A DNA stretch of 64,000 bases, taken from JAHDHW01 sp965277415 (GTDB taxonomy: Bacteria; Bacteroidota; Bacteroidia; Chitinophagales; Saprospiraceae). The stretch spans positions 5,648-69,647 of the forward strand of contig CBDICS010000034.1 in NCBI GenBank assembly GCA_965277415.1. Reading direction: 5' to 3'. The notes under the pieces were generated by a model, which was not told the origin of the DNA, searched no databases, and saw nothing but the letters and a program-made list of their open reading frames with translations. The translations under genes were made by a program, and so were the position numbers. Shown here piece by piece: positions 1 through 8,512 of the stretch (position 1 is the first letter of the stretch; each line of letters starts with the position of its first letter).

Positions 1-2
1 AT

Positions 3-455
3 TACAATGATAATGAAGAAGATCAGACTCATCGCCGAGGCATATTTCAAGTAAAAAGTAATAATGTTGAAGGCTTTTTTAATACCATTGACAAGATTGT
101 AAACTTCAGTTGTAGAGGCAGTCGCCTAGAAAATGTGGTCGAAGCTTTAGTACTAAGTGCTAAAGGCAAATCAGCGGAAGAGGATCTATTATTTATAGCA
201 GATAATTATAGTGATGTCAAAGACCTTCATAAGCTCAAGGAGCTACGTGTTCCTGTTCACGTACTATTGACCGCTTCACAGTTTGGTCTGAATGAAAACT
301 ACCTTGAAATTGCTTACCATTCCGGAGGATCTATCCATACCAATGATATAGATATAAATTCAGCACAGTTAAAAGCCTTAAATAATGGTGATCGCTTATC
401 TATTGGAAAGCATTCTTATACCTTTTATAAAGGCAAATTTTTGAAAGTTAGTTAA
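3..455 (+). CDS. C-terminal part of a VWA-like protein (cut by window edge)
   Basis: The reading frame is already open at the first bases, so the start lies outside the window; a GTG at 135 is internal. About 150 residues are visible. The segment with NVVEALVLSAKGKSAEEDLL, an IADN stretch and LKELRVPVHVLL resembles the second half of a von Willebrand factor A fold as found in Bacteroidota hypothetical proteins, but the metal-site DxSxS motif would be upstream and cannot be seen. The call rests on general resemblance only. About 130 bp separate it from the next gene on the same strand. Confidence 0.5.
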   Translation, partial: YNDNEEDQTHRRGIFQVKSNNVEGFFNTIDKIVNFSCRGSRLENVVEALVLSAKGKSAEEDLLFIADNYSDVKDLHKLKELRVPVHVLLTASQFGLNENYLEIAYHSGGSIHTNDIDINSAQLKALNNGDRLSIGKHSYTFYKGKFLKVS

Positions 456-582
456 ATCAAACAGTATTTATTTCACCTTTTAAGCTAACTGATGTTTTGA
501 TCTAAGCACATATTAGAATTTTGGCATAAATCTTTCAAAAGACAAGGAAGTACTCCCCTTCCAATGCCTAAAGTCTAAGCTT

Positions 583-1659
583 ATGATCAAAAAATATTAT
601 TGGTTCTATGTACCATTTTTACTGGCATGGACCGTTTTACCTTCTTGTAATGGCGATGATCAAGTAATTGATGAAACACCTAAAGAAATCACTGAATACA
701 ATAATGAAGGATTTTTCATCATCAATCAAGGTCCTTTTACAACTGGAAATAGTTCAATCAGTTTTTATCACAGAGGATATGGCTTAGCTGCCCATAATAT
801 TTTTAGTGAAGCGAATAATGGAGAATTGCCCGGCAAAGGGATTCAATCCATGAAAATCATCAATGGTCTTTTATATATTGTTTCTGGATACTCTAATAAA
901 ATTATTATTGTCAATCCTTCCAATATGGTAAAAGAGGGAGAAATTACTGGTTTTCAACTCCCTAAAGATATTGTTCAAATCAATCCAAATAAAGCTTATG
1001 TCAGTCAATGGGGAAATGACGAAGTTAGTGGTAGCATCCAAATCATTGATCTCAATTCAAATACGATTATTGACTCAATTGAAACTCGCCCCGGACCTGA
1101 AGAGATGGTTAAAATTGGTATTAATCTTTATGTCGCCAATAGTGGCGGAGCTAATCTTGATTCCGTCCTTACAAAAATAAATGTCTTGAATGATGAAATC
1201 CTGACAACTATTAATGTGGGATTAGCACCATCCTATCTTGAGGTGGATAAAGATCTAAATCTATGGGTGATGACAAGAGGGGCAATTATTGATCCTAGTG
1301 ATCCAACTGTTAATATAAAAGGTAGACTCGCCAAAGTAAACAATGATGAAGTTACCCTTTCTCTTCTAATAAAACCTGCATCTAATGGCTTAACAATTAA
1401 TAGGACTCAGGATATTCTATACTATGTTCAAAATGGCTGGGTATATGAACATCCAATTGTCAATACTTCAATTAGTCTAATTCCATATATTGAAAGATCA
1501 TTTTATGGGCTCGAAATTGATCCTATTAGCAATAATTTGATTGGGATGGACGCTAAGGATTTCAATTTGGATGGAGCACTTTTTATTTATGATGATGATA
1601 AAACATTATTGGATACCGTAGAAGTGGGCATTGCTCCTATAGGGGGAATATTTCAGTAA
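583..1659 (+). CDS. Surface lipoprotein with beta-propeller (YncE/DUF5074-like) fold
   Basis: The N-terminus is a lipoprotein signal: a charged start, a hydrophobic stretch and a Cys in LPSCNGDD near residue 22. The rest shows repeated strands with patterns such as LYIVSGYSNKIIIVNPSNM, AYVSQWG and LYVANSGG, typical of YncE-like or DUF5074 beta-propellers that Bacteroidota export. Length (358 aa) fits one propeller. Such proteins often bind ligands near TonB receptors, but no receptor lies next to it here, so the function is unknown. It converges with xseB. Confidence 0.8.
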   Translation: MIKKYYWFYVPFLLAWTVLPSCNGDDQVIDETPKEITEYNNEGFFIINQGPFTTGNSSISFYHRGYGLAAHNIFSEANNGELPGKGIQSMKIINGLLYIVSGYSNKIIIVNPSNMVKEGEITGFQLPKDIVQINPNKAYVSQWGNDEVSGSIQIIDLNSNTIIDSIETRPGPEEMVKIGINLYVANSGGANLDSVLTKINVLNDEILTTINVGLAPSYLEVDKDLNLWVMTRGAIIDPSDPTVNIKGRLAKVNNDEVTLSLLIKPASNGLTINRTQDILYYVQNGWVYEHPIVNTSISLIPYIERSFYGLEIDPISNNLIGMDAKDFNLDGALFIYDDDKTLLDTVEVGIAPIGGIFQ

Positions 1660-1671
1660 AAAATATAAAAA

Positions 1672-1872
1672 TTAGGACTCAAAAAACTGATTGATATCTT
1701 CTTCAGTTGAACGTAGTTTGGTCTTACAAAACTTAATCAGGCTTGAAGCCCTTTTGACTTGTTCTGAAAGTTGATCAATCCCAATGGTTTCAGATTGTAA
1801 GTCAGTAACAATTTGCTGCAATTCTGACATTGCCTTTTCGTAGTTTAGAGCTTCTGTTTGCTTCTTTGCCAT
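1672..1872 (-). CDS. xseB: Exodeoxyribonuclease VII small subunit
   Basis: A 66-residue protein with LNYEKAMSELQQIVTDLQSE, the helical pattern of XseB. It forms the regulatory small subunit of exonuclease VII, which degrades single-stranded DNA in both directions and acts in repair. The gene starts 3 bp after the end of xseA on the same strand, the normal operon order, so co-translation is likely. Length is slightly shorter than the usual 70-80 residues. Confidence 0.93.
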   Translation of the reverse strand: MAKKQTEALNYEKAMSELQQIVTDLQSETIGIDQLSEQVKRASSLIKFCKTKLRSTEEDINQFFES

Positions 1873-1875
1873 AGT

Positions 1876-3132
1876 TTATTTTATCACTTTACTTATAATG
1901 CTTCCATCTTTAAAGATAGATTGAATCTGATCATTTTCTTTTAAATCTTTTGCTGACTTTATTGGTTTTCCATTTTTTAAAGTCATACTAAATCCTCTTT
2001 TTAAAATTTCTTCAGGACTAAGTAATTGGAGGATAGTTTCTAATTGATTAAGCTGCTGGTTTTCGTGTTTCAAGCTACGCTTAGCGCCCAGAGGTAATTC
2101 TTTTTCTATATAATCCAATATTCTGTTTTGATTCAATAATTGGTTTTTTACATTTAATTCTACTCCTTGAGTCCAACGTTCTAATTGTTGAAATTCTTCA
2201 CTTAATTGGTTTTGAGCCAAAACCTTAATAATACGACCACATTCCATAACTTCCATTTCGAAATGCAAGTTTTGTTCAATGATCCATTCTGCAACAGCCG
2301 TTGGTGTTTTCAAAGCCACATAAGATACCTGATCAGCAATAGATTCATCCATGTCATGGCCAATACCTGTAATCACAGGAATTTTACAATTGGCAATTGC
2401 CGTACACAATGCCTCATCATCAAAGGCAAGCAGATCTAATTTGGCGCCTCCTCCCCGAATAATTACTATACAATCAAAATTGGATTCAGCTGAATTGGCT
2501 TCCTCCAAACGATGAATCACTTCAGCTCGTACATTATCTCCCTGCATCGCAGCATTCAAAAGTATTCCCTCAATTTCATAGCCATAAGAGTTAGCCTGCA
2601 ATTGCTTTTGAAAGTCTTGATAGCCAGCGGCACGTTCAGAGCTAATCACAGCAATACGCTGAAGAACTGGAGGTAATTTTGTGTTTTTGTTTTTCCCTAG
2701 TAAACCCTTTTTTTTAAGCGTGGAAAGAGTTTCTTGTTTACGTAATTCTAATTTCCCAATTGTAAAGGCTGGGTTAATATCTTGTACGATTAGCTTCAAT
2801 CCAAAACGTTCATGAAAATCGACTTGTGCAGCGATCAAAATCTCAAGACCCGGTTGTAAAATCTGATTATATAAAACACCCAGTTTTCTTTTTAATTTTC
2901 GATGATCTCTAGCCCAAATCACTGCTTCAGACTGCGCTACGATTTTATCTTCTGTCTTTCCTAAAAGATTGGTTTCTGTTTTTTCAACTAAACTTAGATA
3001 GACATGCCCACGAGATTCATTGACTTGAGCTATTTCACAAGAGATCCATAGCGCTTCTGAAAAATTAAGTGCAATAATTCTTCGAATGTATTCATTGAGC
3101 TCGAAAAGTGTATATTGATTGGTCTTTTCCAC
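1876..3132 (-). CDS. xseA: Exodeoxyribonuclease VII large subunit
   Basis: A 418-residue protein with an N-terminal OB-fold nucleic-acid-binding part (YTLFELNEYIRRIIALNF, residues 7-24) and a catalytic part containing IAVISSERAAGYQDF, IVIIRGGGAKLDLLAFDDE and ITGIGHDMDESIADQV, all characteristic of XseA. It is the catalytic subunit of exonuclease VII. The start is a GTG. A TAAGTTTG box at 3137-3144 ends only a few bases before it, so the transcript could be nearly leaderless. xseB follows 3 bp downstream. Confidence 0.95.
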   Translation of the reverse strand: MEKTNQYTLFELNEYIRRIIALNFSEALWISCEIAQVNESRGHVYLSLVEKTETNLLGKTEDKIVAQSEAVIWARDHRKLKRKLGVLYNQILQPGLEILIAAQVDFHERFGLKLIVQDINPAFTIGKLELRKQETLSTLKKKGLLGKNKNTKLPPVLQRIAVISSERAAGYQDFQKQLQANSYGYEIEGILLNAAMQGDNVRAEVIHRLEEANSAESNFDCIVIIRGGGAKLDLLAFDDEALCTAIANCKIPVITGIGHDMDESIADQVSYVALKTPTAVAEWIIEQNLHFEMEVMECGRIIKVLAQNQLSEEFQQLERWTQGVELNVKNQLLNQNRILDYIEKELPLGAKRSLKHENQQLNQLETILQLLSPEEILKRGFSMTLKNGKPIKSAKDLKENDQIQSIFKDGSIISKVIK

Positions 3133-3195
3133 ATTACAAACTTATGAAAATATTTGGATAAAGATGTGGGACAAATCGTAATGAAGGATTCATTA

Positions 3196-3267
3196 CTTAG
3201 GGACAGAGCATTAATAAATGTCCGATATGGACTTGTTCTCCTTGCACTATACTTCCTTGTCCCTTAG
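3196..3267. repeat. Short dispersed repeat with TTAGGGACA ends (copy 1)
   Basis: A 72-bp unit bounded by CTTAGGGACA and its inverse TGTCCCTTAG. Its centre, GATATGGACTTGTTCTCCTT, recurs in inverse orientation at 32806-32870, and related pieces occur at 32700-32756 and 37905-37930. Inverted ends plus a shared core suggest a small non-autonomous repeat family. No coding capacity. Confidence 0.6.
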
Positions 3268-3302
3268 TACAATGTAAAATAAAAACTGTCTATTTTTAAA
3301 TT

Positions 3303-3416
3303 GGAAAAATATTGATTATCCAATATCGAATCATGAATATTGAATTTAGAGCCTACTGATTACTCGGGCTTTATATTCAAAATTGAATATTGGACATTCA
3401 TGATTCAATATTTTCT
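3303..3416. repeat. Long imperfect inverted repeat
   Basis: Arms at about 3305-3352 and 3366-3416 are near reverse complements. Both contain AATATTGAATC-type and TCATGAAT strings, and GAGCC pairs with GGGCTT next to the loop. The 3133-3542 gap between xseA and sucC holds this hairpin, the repeat at 3196-3267 and a terminator-like hairpin at 3474-3513, and no credible gene. Confidence 0.55.
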
Positions 3417-3473
3417 ACCTAAAAAAGAAAACACAAAACCGGACACTACTTAATTTACACGATGTACTTAGAG

Positions 3474-3513
3474 GCTACCATTACTAAATATTTACATTTT
3501 TAGTAATAGTAGC
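3474..3513 (-). terminator. Hairpin downstream of sucC, possible terminator
   Basis: GCTACCATTACTAAA (3474-3488) pairs with TTTAGTAATAGTAGC (3499-3513) with one mismatch, and flanking GTAC strings extend the pairing. It lies 30 bp past the sucC stop. There is no immediate U-tract on the minus strand, so it could be an RNA-stabilising stem instead. Confidence 0.4.
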
Positions 3514-3542
3514 ACTATGTACTGTGAGGTATTTGAGTAATC

Positions 3543-4742
3543 TTACAAAACGCTTTTTACAAGATCTGCCGCTTCCTGCAATAAGATAGCAGAGTGTACT
3601 TCCAAACCAGAATCGTCAATAATGGTTTTAGCAATATCTGCATTCGTACCTTGCAATCTCACAATAATTGGAACACTTATATTTCCCATATTTTTATAGG
3701 CATCGACCACTCCTTGAGCCACTCGATCACAACGAACAATTCCACCAAAAATATTGATGAGGATTGCTTTTACTTTTGGATCTCTCAAGATAATACGAAA
3801 AGCTTTTTCTACCCGATCAGCATCAGCAGTACCTCCTACATCAAGAAAGTTAGCAGGTTCTCCACCGGATAATTTAATGATATCCATAGTAGCCATTGCA
3901 AGCCCTGCACCATTGACCATACAACCGACATTACCGTCGAGGTTGACATAGTTCAATCCAAAGCTTTTAGCTTCTACCTCTGTTGGATCTTCTTCATCCG
4001 TATCTCTTTGCGCAGCAAGGTCTTTATGTCGGTATAATGCATTATCATCCAATGCCACTTTACAGTCTACAGCAATAATACGATCATCAGCAGTATGTAA
4101 GCAAGGATTAATTTCAAAAAGACTGGCATCACTTCCTACAAAAGCAGCATATAGTTTGGCGATGAATTTTGTCATTTCTTTAAAAGCCGCACCGCTTAAT
4201 CCTAAATTAAAGGCAATCTTTCTTTTTTGAAAACCTTGAAGCCCTAAAGTAGGATCTATGTATTCTTTATGAACCAAATGTGGCGTCTCTTCTGCTACTT
4301 TCTCTATATCCATTCCACCTTGAGTAGAATAAATAATAACGTTACATTTTCGTTCTCTATCCATTAGAATAGACACATAATACTCTTTACAAGCATCAAA
4401 ATCCGGTGCATAAGAATCTTCTGCAATCAATATTTTTCGAACCAATTTACCGGGACCATCAATCCCACCTGGAGTTTGTGGCGTTTTTAACATCATTCCA
4501 ATAATGTTCCCTGCATGTTCCTTTAGCTCTTCCAGATTTTTAGCCAATTTGACTCCGCCACCTTTTCCTCTACCACCAGCATGGATTTGAGCTTTGACAA
4601 CTGCTACTCCAATGCCTGTTCTTTCTTTTATTTGTTCATATGCTGCAACTGCTTCATCAACAGAACTAGCAACAATACCTTCCTGAATGGCTACATCATA
4701 GCTTTTTAAGAGTTCTTTACCTTGAAATTCGTGTAAATTCAT
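3543..4742 (-). CDS. sucC: Succinyl-CoA synthetase, beta subunit (ADP-forming)
   Basis: A 399-residue protein with the ATP-grasp fold of SucC: MNLHEFQGKELL at the start, VVKAQIHAGGRGKGGGVKLA near residues 48-67, and the C-terminal phosphohistidine-contact and CoA-ligase region with NGAGLAMATMDII and GGIVRCDRVAQGV. It couples succinyl-CoA cleavage to ADP phosphorylation in the TCA cycle. The alpha subunit gene sucD is not adjacent, as is common in Bacteroidota. A TACTTTTG -7 box lies on the minus strand at 4799-4806. Confidence 0.97.
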   Translation of the reverse strand: MNLHEFQGKELLKSYDVAIQEGIVASSVDEAVAAYEQIKERTGIGVAVVKAQIHAGGRGKGGGVKLAKNLEELKEHAGNIIGMMLKTPQTPGGIDGPGKLVRKILIAEDSYAPDFDACKEYYVSILMDRERKCNVIIYSTQGGMDIEKVAEETPHLVHKEYIDPTLGLQGFQKRKIAFNLGLSGAAFKEMTKFIAKLYAAFVGSDASLFEINPCLHTADDRIIAVDCKVALDDNALYRHKDLAAQRDTDEEDPTEVEAKSFGLNYVNLDGNVGCMVNGAGLAMATMDIIKLSGGEPANFLDVGGTADADRVEKAFRIILRDPKVKAILINIFGGIVRCDRVAQGVVDAYKNMGNISVPIIVRLQGTNADIAKTIIDDSGLEVHSAILLQEAADLVKSVL

Positions 4743-4798
4743 ATTATAGGATTGATTTTTTCAATGAAGTTGAGTCTAAGTGCTTAATTTTCTGTCGG

Positions 4799-4806
4799 CA
4801 AAAGTA
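4799..4806 (-). promoter_or_regulatory. Bacteroidota -7 promoter box for sucC
   Basis: Minus-strand TACTTTTG, an exact match to TAnnTTTG, about 57 bp upstream of the sucC ATG. A pyrimidine-rich TTCTTTT stretch lies about 20 bp further upstream where the -33 element would be. Confidence 0.6.
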
Positions 4807-4872
4807 AGGGATTTTTAATAAAAGAAGAAGGAAAAGAGAAATATCAAAGCCATTATTTGAAATAAAGCCACA

Positions 4873-4910
4873 AAAAAAAGCCCTTCGGATTAGACCAAAG
4901 GGCTTTTTTT
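4873..4910 (-). terminator. Rho-independent terminator (bidirectional)
   Basis: AAAAAAAGCCCTT (4873-4885) pairs perfectly with AAGGGCTTTTTTT (4898-4910). It lies just past the stop of the minus-strand metalloprotease gene at 4933, which it should terminate. The A/T tails make it functional on either strand. Confidence 0.85.
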
Positions 4911-4932
4911 ATTTTATGTGAAATGGTATGTT

Positions 4933-6489
4933 TTATTTAGTCACGATTACTTTTTTATTCAAAACACCTTCTTTAGAATTAACAGTGACAATATATAAAC
5001 CAGGGCTAAGTCCTGCTACGCTTAAGTCAAGGTTTGAAACTCCTGTACCAAAGTTTTGTTTAGCAACTGAGCGCACCAACTGTCCTGTTGTATTATAAAG
5101 GGAAACAGTTGCATCAAATGCTTGATTAGCATTAATATTGATATTCAATACCTGACTTGTGCTAATCGGATTAGGATGAATACTCCATCCGCTAACTGCT
5201 TTGATTTCATCAACGTTTACAGTGCTACCAGCTTTGAACGTTCCTGATTCAGAATATTCCGAGTTACAAGTAAAGTATTCTCCAAATGGTCGGACTCTCC
5301 AATAGTAATTTCCATTAGCATTAAAAATATCTTCAACTATTTTAAAAGAACCATCAACTATATATCTTGTTGGGCTACCTCCAAAAGTAGGTAAGAAATC
5401 AATTTCCAAGACATAATACTGTGCACCAGCTACTGCAGTCCAGTCAAAAGCTATTGCATTATATCCAGAAGTAGTTGCTCCGTCGATTGGTTCAATGAGT
5501 TCAGGTATTTCTGTAATTTCAGTTAAATCAGGCGTATAGTCTGGTCGAACATAATTTCGTTGCGGACTTTCTAAATCTGCAATAATCGCAGTTTTTTGAT
5601 CTTCAGTAAAATTGTAATCTGAACAAGATCCAAAATAGCTCATCATATTGGTTTCGATTGGATCTACAACATCTCCATTAGGATCCATTGCTCCTCCTGT
5701 CCAAGTATTACAGCCACTCTGTCCATTTGAAAATGCAAATAGATAATCAGGTGAAGTGTCGCAGATTGCATCTGCTGCAGAAAGGCAATTTGATTGATCT
5801 TGCATTTCATTTGGTATAGGAAACTGAAATCCTACACTAGGTGCATTTATTCCTACAGGGTTGCCATGTACATTAGGATTCCATGCATTATCTTCCCATC
5901 CAAAAAACGGGTGAGCTAAACTAAAGAAATGTCCAACCTCATGAGGAGCGGTGCTACCATAAGTCGCATTTTTCTTGATTACAATAAAGTCATTAGTTGG
6001 AAATGGTCCTTGGTAATACCCCAAAAGACTACCCTGCTGATAAAAACTACCAACGATAAAGATATTCAAAGCATTTTGTACCTTATTTGTAGATATCTGA
6101 AATGCTCCGCCGCCGGGTCCACCAGTTGTACCTTGAGGGTTTGAATATAATCCATCATGATAGATGTAATTAAATGGCATTTTGATATAAAATTGGATAT
6201 CCATTTCTGCATACTCTTCATTCAAAGTACATAACATATCCAATACTAAAGCATGATTTGCAACTTGAGAACCATCTGCTTTCCCAACCAAATGAAACTT
6301 TATCGGTACATAGTAATCCGTATTTCGTTGCCCTGCTGTCTCTTGATGCGCAGCATTTGCTCTATTTTGAATCAATCTTTCCCGTAGATCATATTGATCG
6401 TGCATACTAGTTCCACAAGAATGCTGTGCTTGTAATGTTATTCCAAGACTTAATAATAATGCTAAAGTTGCTATAAAATTTTTTTTCAT
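4933..6489 (-). CDS. Secreted M43-family zinc metalloprotease with T9SS sorting domain
   Basis: A signal peptide ending near AQHSC (residues 1-23) is followed by a metzincin-type catalytic domain. The zinc motif HEVGHFFSLAH spans residues 183-193 and a Met-turn is present in NMMSYFGSC, which fits the pappalysin-like M43 family. A middle beta-rich segment precedes a C-terminal domain with SIHPNPISTSQ and LSPGLYIVTVNSKEG, the T9SS type A sorting signal, so the enzyme is probably released or anchored at the cell surface. A likely -7 box TACTTTTA on the minus strand at 6563-6570 abuts a hairpin (6538-6563). Substrate unknown. Confidence 0.9.
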   Translation of the reverse strand: MKKNFIATLALLLSLGITLQAQHSCGTSMHDQYDLRERLIQNRANAAHQETAGQRNTDYYVPIKFHLVGKADGSQVANHALVLDMLCTLNEEYAEMDIQFYIKMPFNYIYHDGLYSNPQGTTGGPGGGAFQISTNKVQNALNIFIVGSFYQQGSLLGYYQGPFPTNDFIVIKKNATYGSTAPHEVGHFFSLAHPFFGWEDNAWNPNVHGNPVGINAPSVGFQFPIPNEMQDQSNCLSAADAICDTSPDYLFAFSNGQSGCNTWTGGAMDPNGDVVDPIETNMMSYFGSCSDYNFTEDQKTAIIADLESPQRNYVRPDYTPDLTEITEIPELIEPIDGATTSGYNAIAFDWTAVAGAQYYVLEIDFLPTFGGSPTRYIVDGSFKIVEDIFNANGNYYWRVRPFGEYFTCNSEYSESGTFKAGSTVNVDEIKAVSGWSIHPNPISTSQVLNININANQAFDATVSLYNTTGQLVRSVAKQNFGTGVSNLDLSVAGLSPGLYIVTVNSKEGVLNKKVIVTK

Positions 6490-6689
6490 AATTAAGATTA
6501 TTTATTCCAGGGTAAATAAAATTTAAAGCTAATAAGTAGGGATTGATTTTATAATTGATCCCTAAAAGTACAAGTCAAACCAAGTATCAGCTACAAATTT
6601 AAGAAAAAATCGCACACGATCATGTCTGTCATAAGTCAATTCTTTTACCATTTCACTGAAAGTCGGTAAAAATTATTATAAAAAATACC

Positions 6690-6697
6690 TACTTTTG
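6690..6697 (+). promoter_or_regulatory. Bacteroidota -7 promoter box for mdh
   Basis: Exact TACTTTTG, 72 bp upstream of the mdh ATG at 6770. The in-frame TTG at 6695 lies inside this box, so it cannot be the translation start of the same transcript. Confidence 0.65.
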
Positions 6698-6769
6698 CAG
6701 CGATTTCTCCTACTAAGGGATATTGATATCCAAAATAATTATTCTAACCAAAAATTAAGATTAGTTCAT

Positions 6770-7705
6770 ATGAGTAAAGTAACTGTAGTTGGAGCAGGAA
6801 ATGTTGGGGCAACAGTAGCCAATGTTTTAGCACACAAAGATTTAGTTAATGAAGTAGTTTTGCTAGACATCAGAGGTGATTTTGCAAAAGGTAAAGCACT
6901 GGATAGTTGGCAACAAGCACCTATTGATTATTATAGTACCAAACTTACTGGCACAGATAAATATAAAGACACCAAAGGGTCTGATATTGTAGTTATCACT
7001 GCTGGTATTCCAAGAAAACCTGGAATGAGTAGAGATGATTTGATTTCTACTAATGCAGGTATTGTATCTTCAGTAACCAAATCAATTTTAAAGTATTCAA
7101 AAAACCCAATCATTATAGTGGTGTCTAATCCACTTGATGTAATGACATATGCTGCTTTTAAAACTTCTGGCTTGAAAGCAAATAGAGTATTCGGTATGGC
7201 TGGTATTTTGGATACAGCACGGTATAGAGCATTTTTAGCTACAGAACTTAATGTATCGCCAAAAGATATTCAAGCCGTACTGATGGGTGGTCATGGAGAT
7301 TCTATGGTTCCACTTCCAAGATATACAACTGTTGCAGGAATACCTGTTTTGGAAATGATTGAAAAAACAAGACTGAAGGAAATAGTCGAAAGAACGAAGA
7401 AAGGCGGTGGTGAACTAGTAAAATTAATGGGAACTTCTGCTTGGTATGCTCCAGGTGCAGCAGCAGCTCAAATGGTAGAAGCTATTATTAAGGATGAAGG
7501 ACGTATCTTCCCTTGTTGTGCCTATCTTAATGGCCAATATGGTTTAAAGGATATTTTCCTTGGTGTACCTGTCAAATTAGGAAAAGAAGGTATCAAAGAA
7601 GTTTTAGAATTAAAACTTAATAAAACAGAAACTAAGTTATTACACAAGTCTGCCAATCATGTAAAAGAAGTCATAAATACTTTTAATAAACTGGATATTG
7701 GTTAG
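6770..7705 (+). CDS. mdh: Malate dehydrogenase
   Basis: A 311-residue LDH/MDH-superfamily enzyme that oxidises malate to oxaloacetate with NAD in the TCA cycle. The Rossmann motif VVGAGNVGATVAN is at residues 5-17. The substrate loop GIPRKPGMSRDDL and the catalytic GGHGDSMVP follow, with GMAGILDTARYR in between, as in the bacterial lactate-dehydrogenase-like MDH group. I chose the ATG at 6770 because the protein fits the family from there and the promoter box lies at 6690-6697. A terminator follows at 7754. Confidence 0.97.
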   Translation: MSKVTVVGAGNVGATVANVLAHKDLVNEVVLLDIRGDFAKGKALDSWQQAPIDYYSTKLTGTDKYKDTKGSDIVVITAGIPRKPGMSRDDLISTNAGIVSSVTKSILKYSKNPIIIVVSNPLDVMTYAAFKTSGLKANRVFGMAGILDTARYRAFLATELNVSPKDIQAVLMGGHGDSMVPLPRYTTVAGIPVLEMIEKTRLKEIVERTKKGGGELVKLMGTSAWYAPGAAAAQMVEAIIKDEGRIFPCCAYLNGQYGLKDIFLGVPVKLGKEGIKEVLELKLNKTETKLLHKSANHVKEVINTFNKLDIG

Positions 7706-7753
7706 GGGTATTAAAACGCCTATCTATATATTCGAATATAGAAGAATTATAAG

Positions 7754-7786
7754 AAAAGCATCCTCTTTATAGAAGATGCTTTTTTT
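7754..7786 (+). terminator. Rho-independent terminator of mdh
   Basis: AAAAGCATC (7754-7762) pairs with GATGCTTTT (7775-7783), followed by a T-run to 7786. It lies about 50 bp past the mdh stop. Confidence 0.85.
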
Positions 7787-7956
7787 ATTAAACCAATAGT
7801 TCGTATTATTGTTAGAAGTAGTTAGAGCTTAATAAAAAAAGTCGCTTAATGGAAAAACAAGATTTTAAAGCCAATCAAGCTGTTTTATACAAGGTAAGTT
7901 AAATTCTTTTGCCTTGTACTTACGTTTAACTATCTTTTTTGAAATTAGAAATAATA

Positions 7957-8499
7957 ATGCAGCAACAAATAGATCTGGAGATATTAAATGCAATGGTCAC
8001 AAATTTAAGTGAAAACTTGATGCAGTTGACTCGTAAAAAATCCGTTTTACTCGTTTTTTTAAGACATTTTGGATGTGTGTTTTGTAAGGAGGCGCTGCAT
8101 GATCTAGCAGACCTAAAAGAAACTTTTCACAAAAAAAATGTTCAAATGGTTTTTGTCCATATGTCTGATGAAACAGTTGCTGACGAATATTTTAAAAATT
8201 ATAATTTAGAAGGTGTCTCTCATATTAGTGATCCTATTTGTAATTATTATACGGCCTTTGGGATAACTAAAGGGACTTTCTCTCAATTGTATGGACTTAG
8301 GACGTGGATAAGAGGTTTTGAAGCGAAACGTTCAGGTTTTGACTTAGAGCTTGCCAAAAACCTTGGTGACTCTACTCAAATGCCTGGAATATTTTTATTG
8401 AATAATGGTAAAATTTTAGATCATTTTATCCATAAAAAAACTTCAGACAGGCCTGATTATCAGAAATTGATTTCTGTTGCTACAGCAGGAAAATCTTAA
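7957..8499 (+). CDS. Peroxiredoxin-like protein (AhpC/TSA-2, SelL-related)
   Basis: A thioredoxin-fold protein with FLRHFGCVFCKEALHDL, giving a CxxC redox pair early in the domain, then VFVHMSDE and, near the C-terminus, QMPGIFLLNNGKIL. This matches the AhpC/TSA antioxidant-like group related to SelL. It probably reduces a peroxide or a disulfide in the cytoplasm; substrate unknown. A TTG at 7939 is also possible; the ATG at 7957 was preferred. A VWA-domain gene starts 13 bp downstream. Confidence 0.8.
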   Translation: MQQQIDLEILNAMVTNLSENLMQLTRKKSVLLVFLRHFGCVFCKEALHDLADLKETFHKKNVQMVFVHMSDETVADEYFKNYNLEGVSHISDPICNYYTAFGITKGTFSQLYGLRTWIRGFEAKRSGFDLELAKNLGDSTQMPGIFLLNNGKILDHFIHKKTSDRPDYQKLISVATAGKS

Positions 8500-8512
8500 A
8501 AACTTAGACAAT

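Noticed and set aside
6695..6769. N-terminal extension of malate dehydrogenase from a TTG
   Set aside because: The TTG lies inside the -7 promoter box and the extension is not like the family; the ATG at 6770 fits.
7849..7902. 16-codon frame before the peroxiredoxin-like gene
   Set aside because: Too short and without support; noted only because it has an ATG and a nearby 7-bp hairpin.
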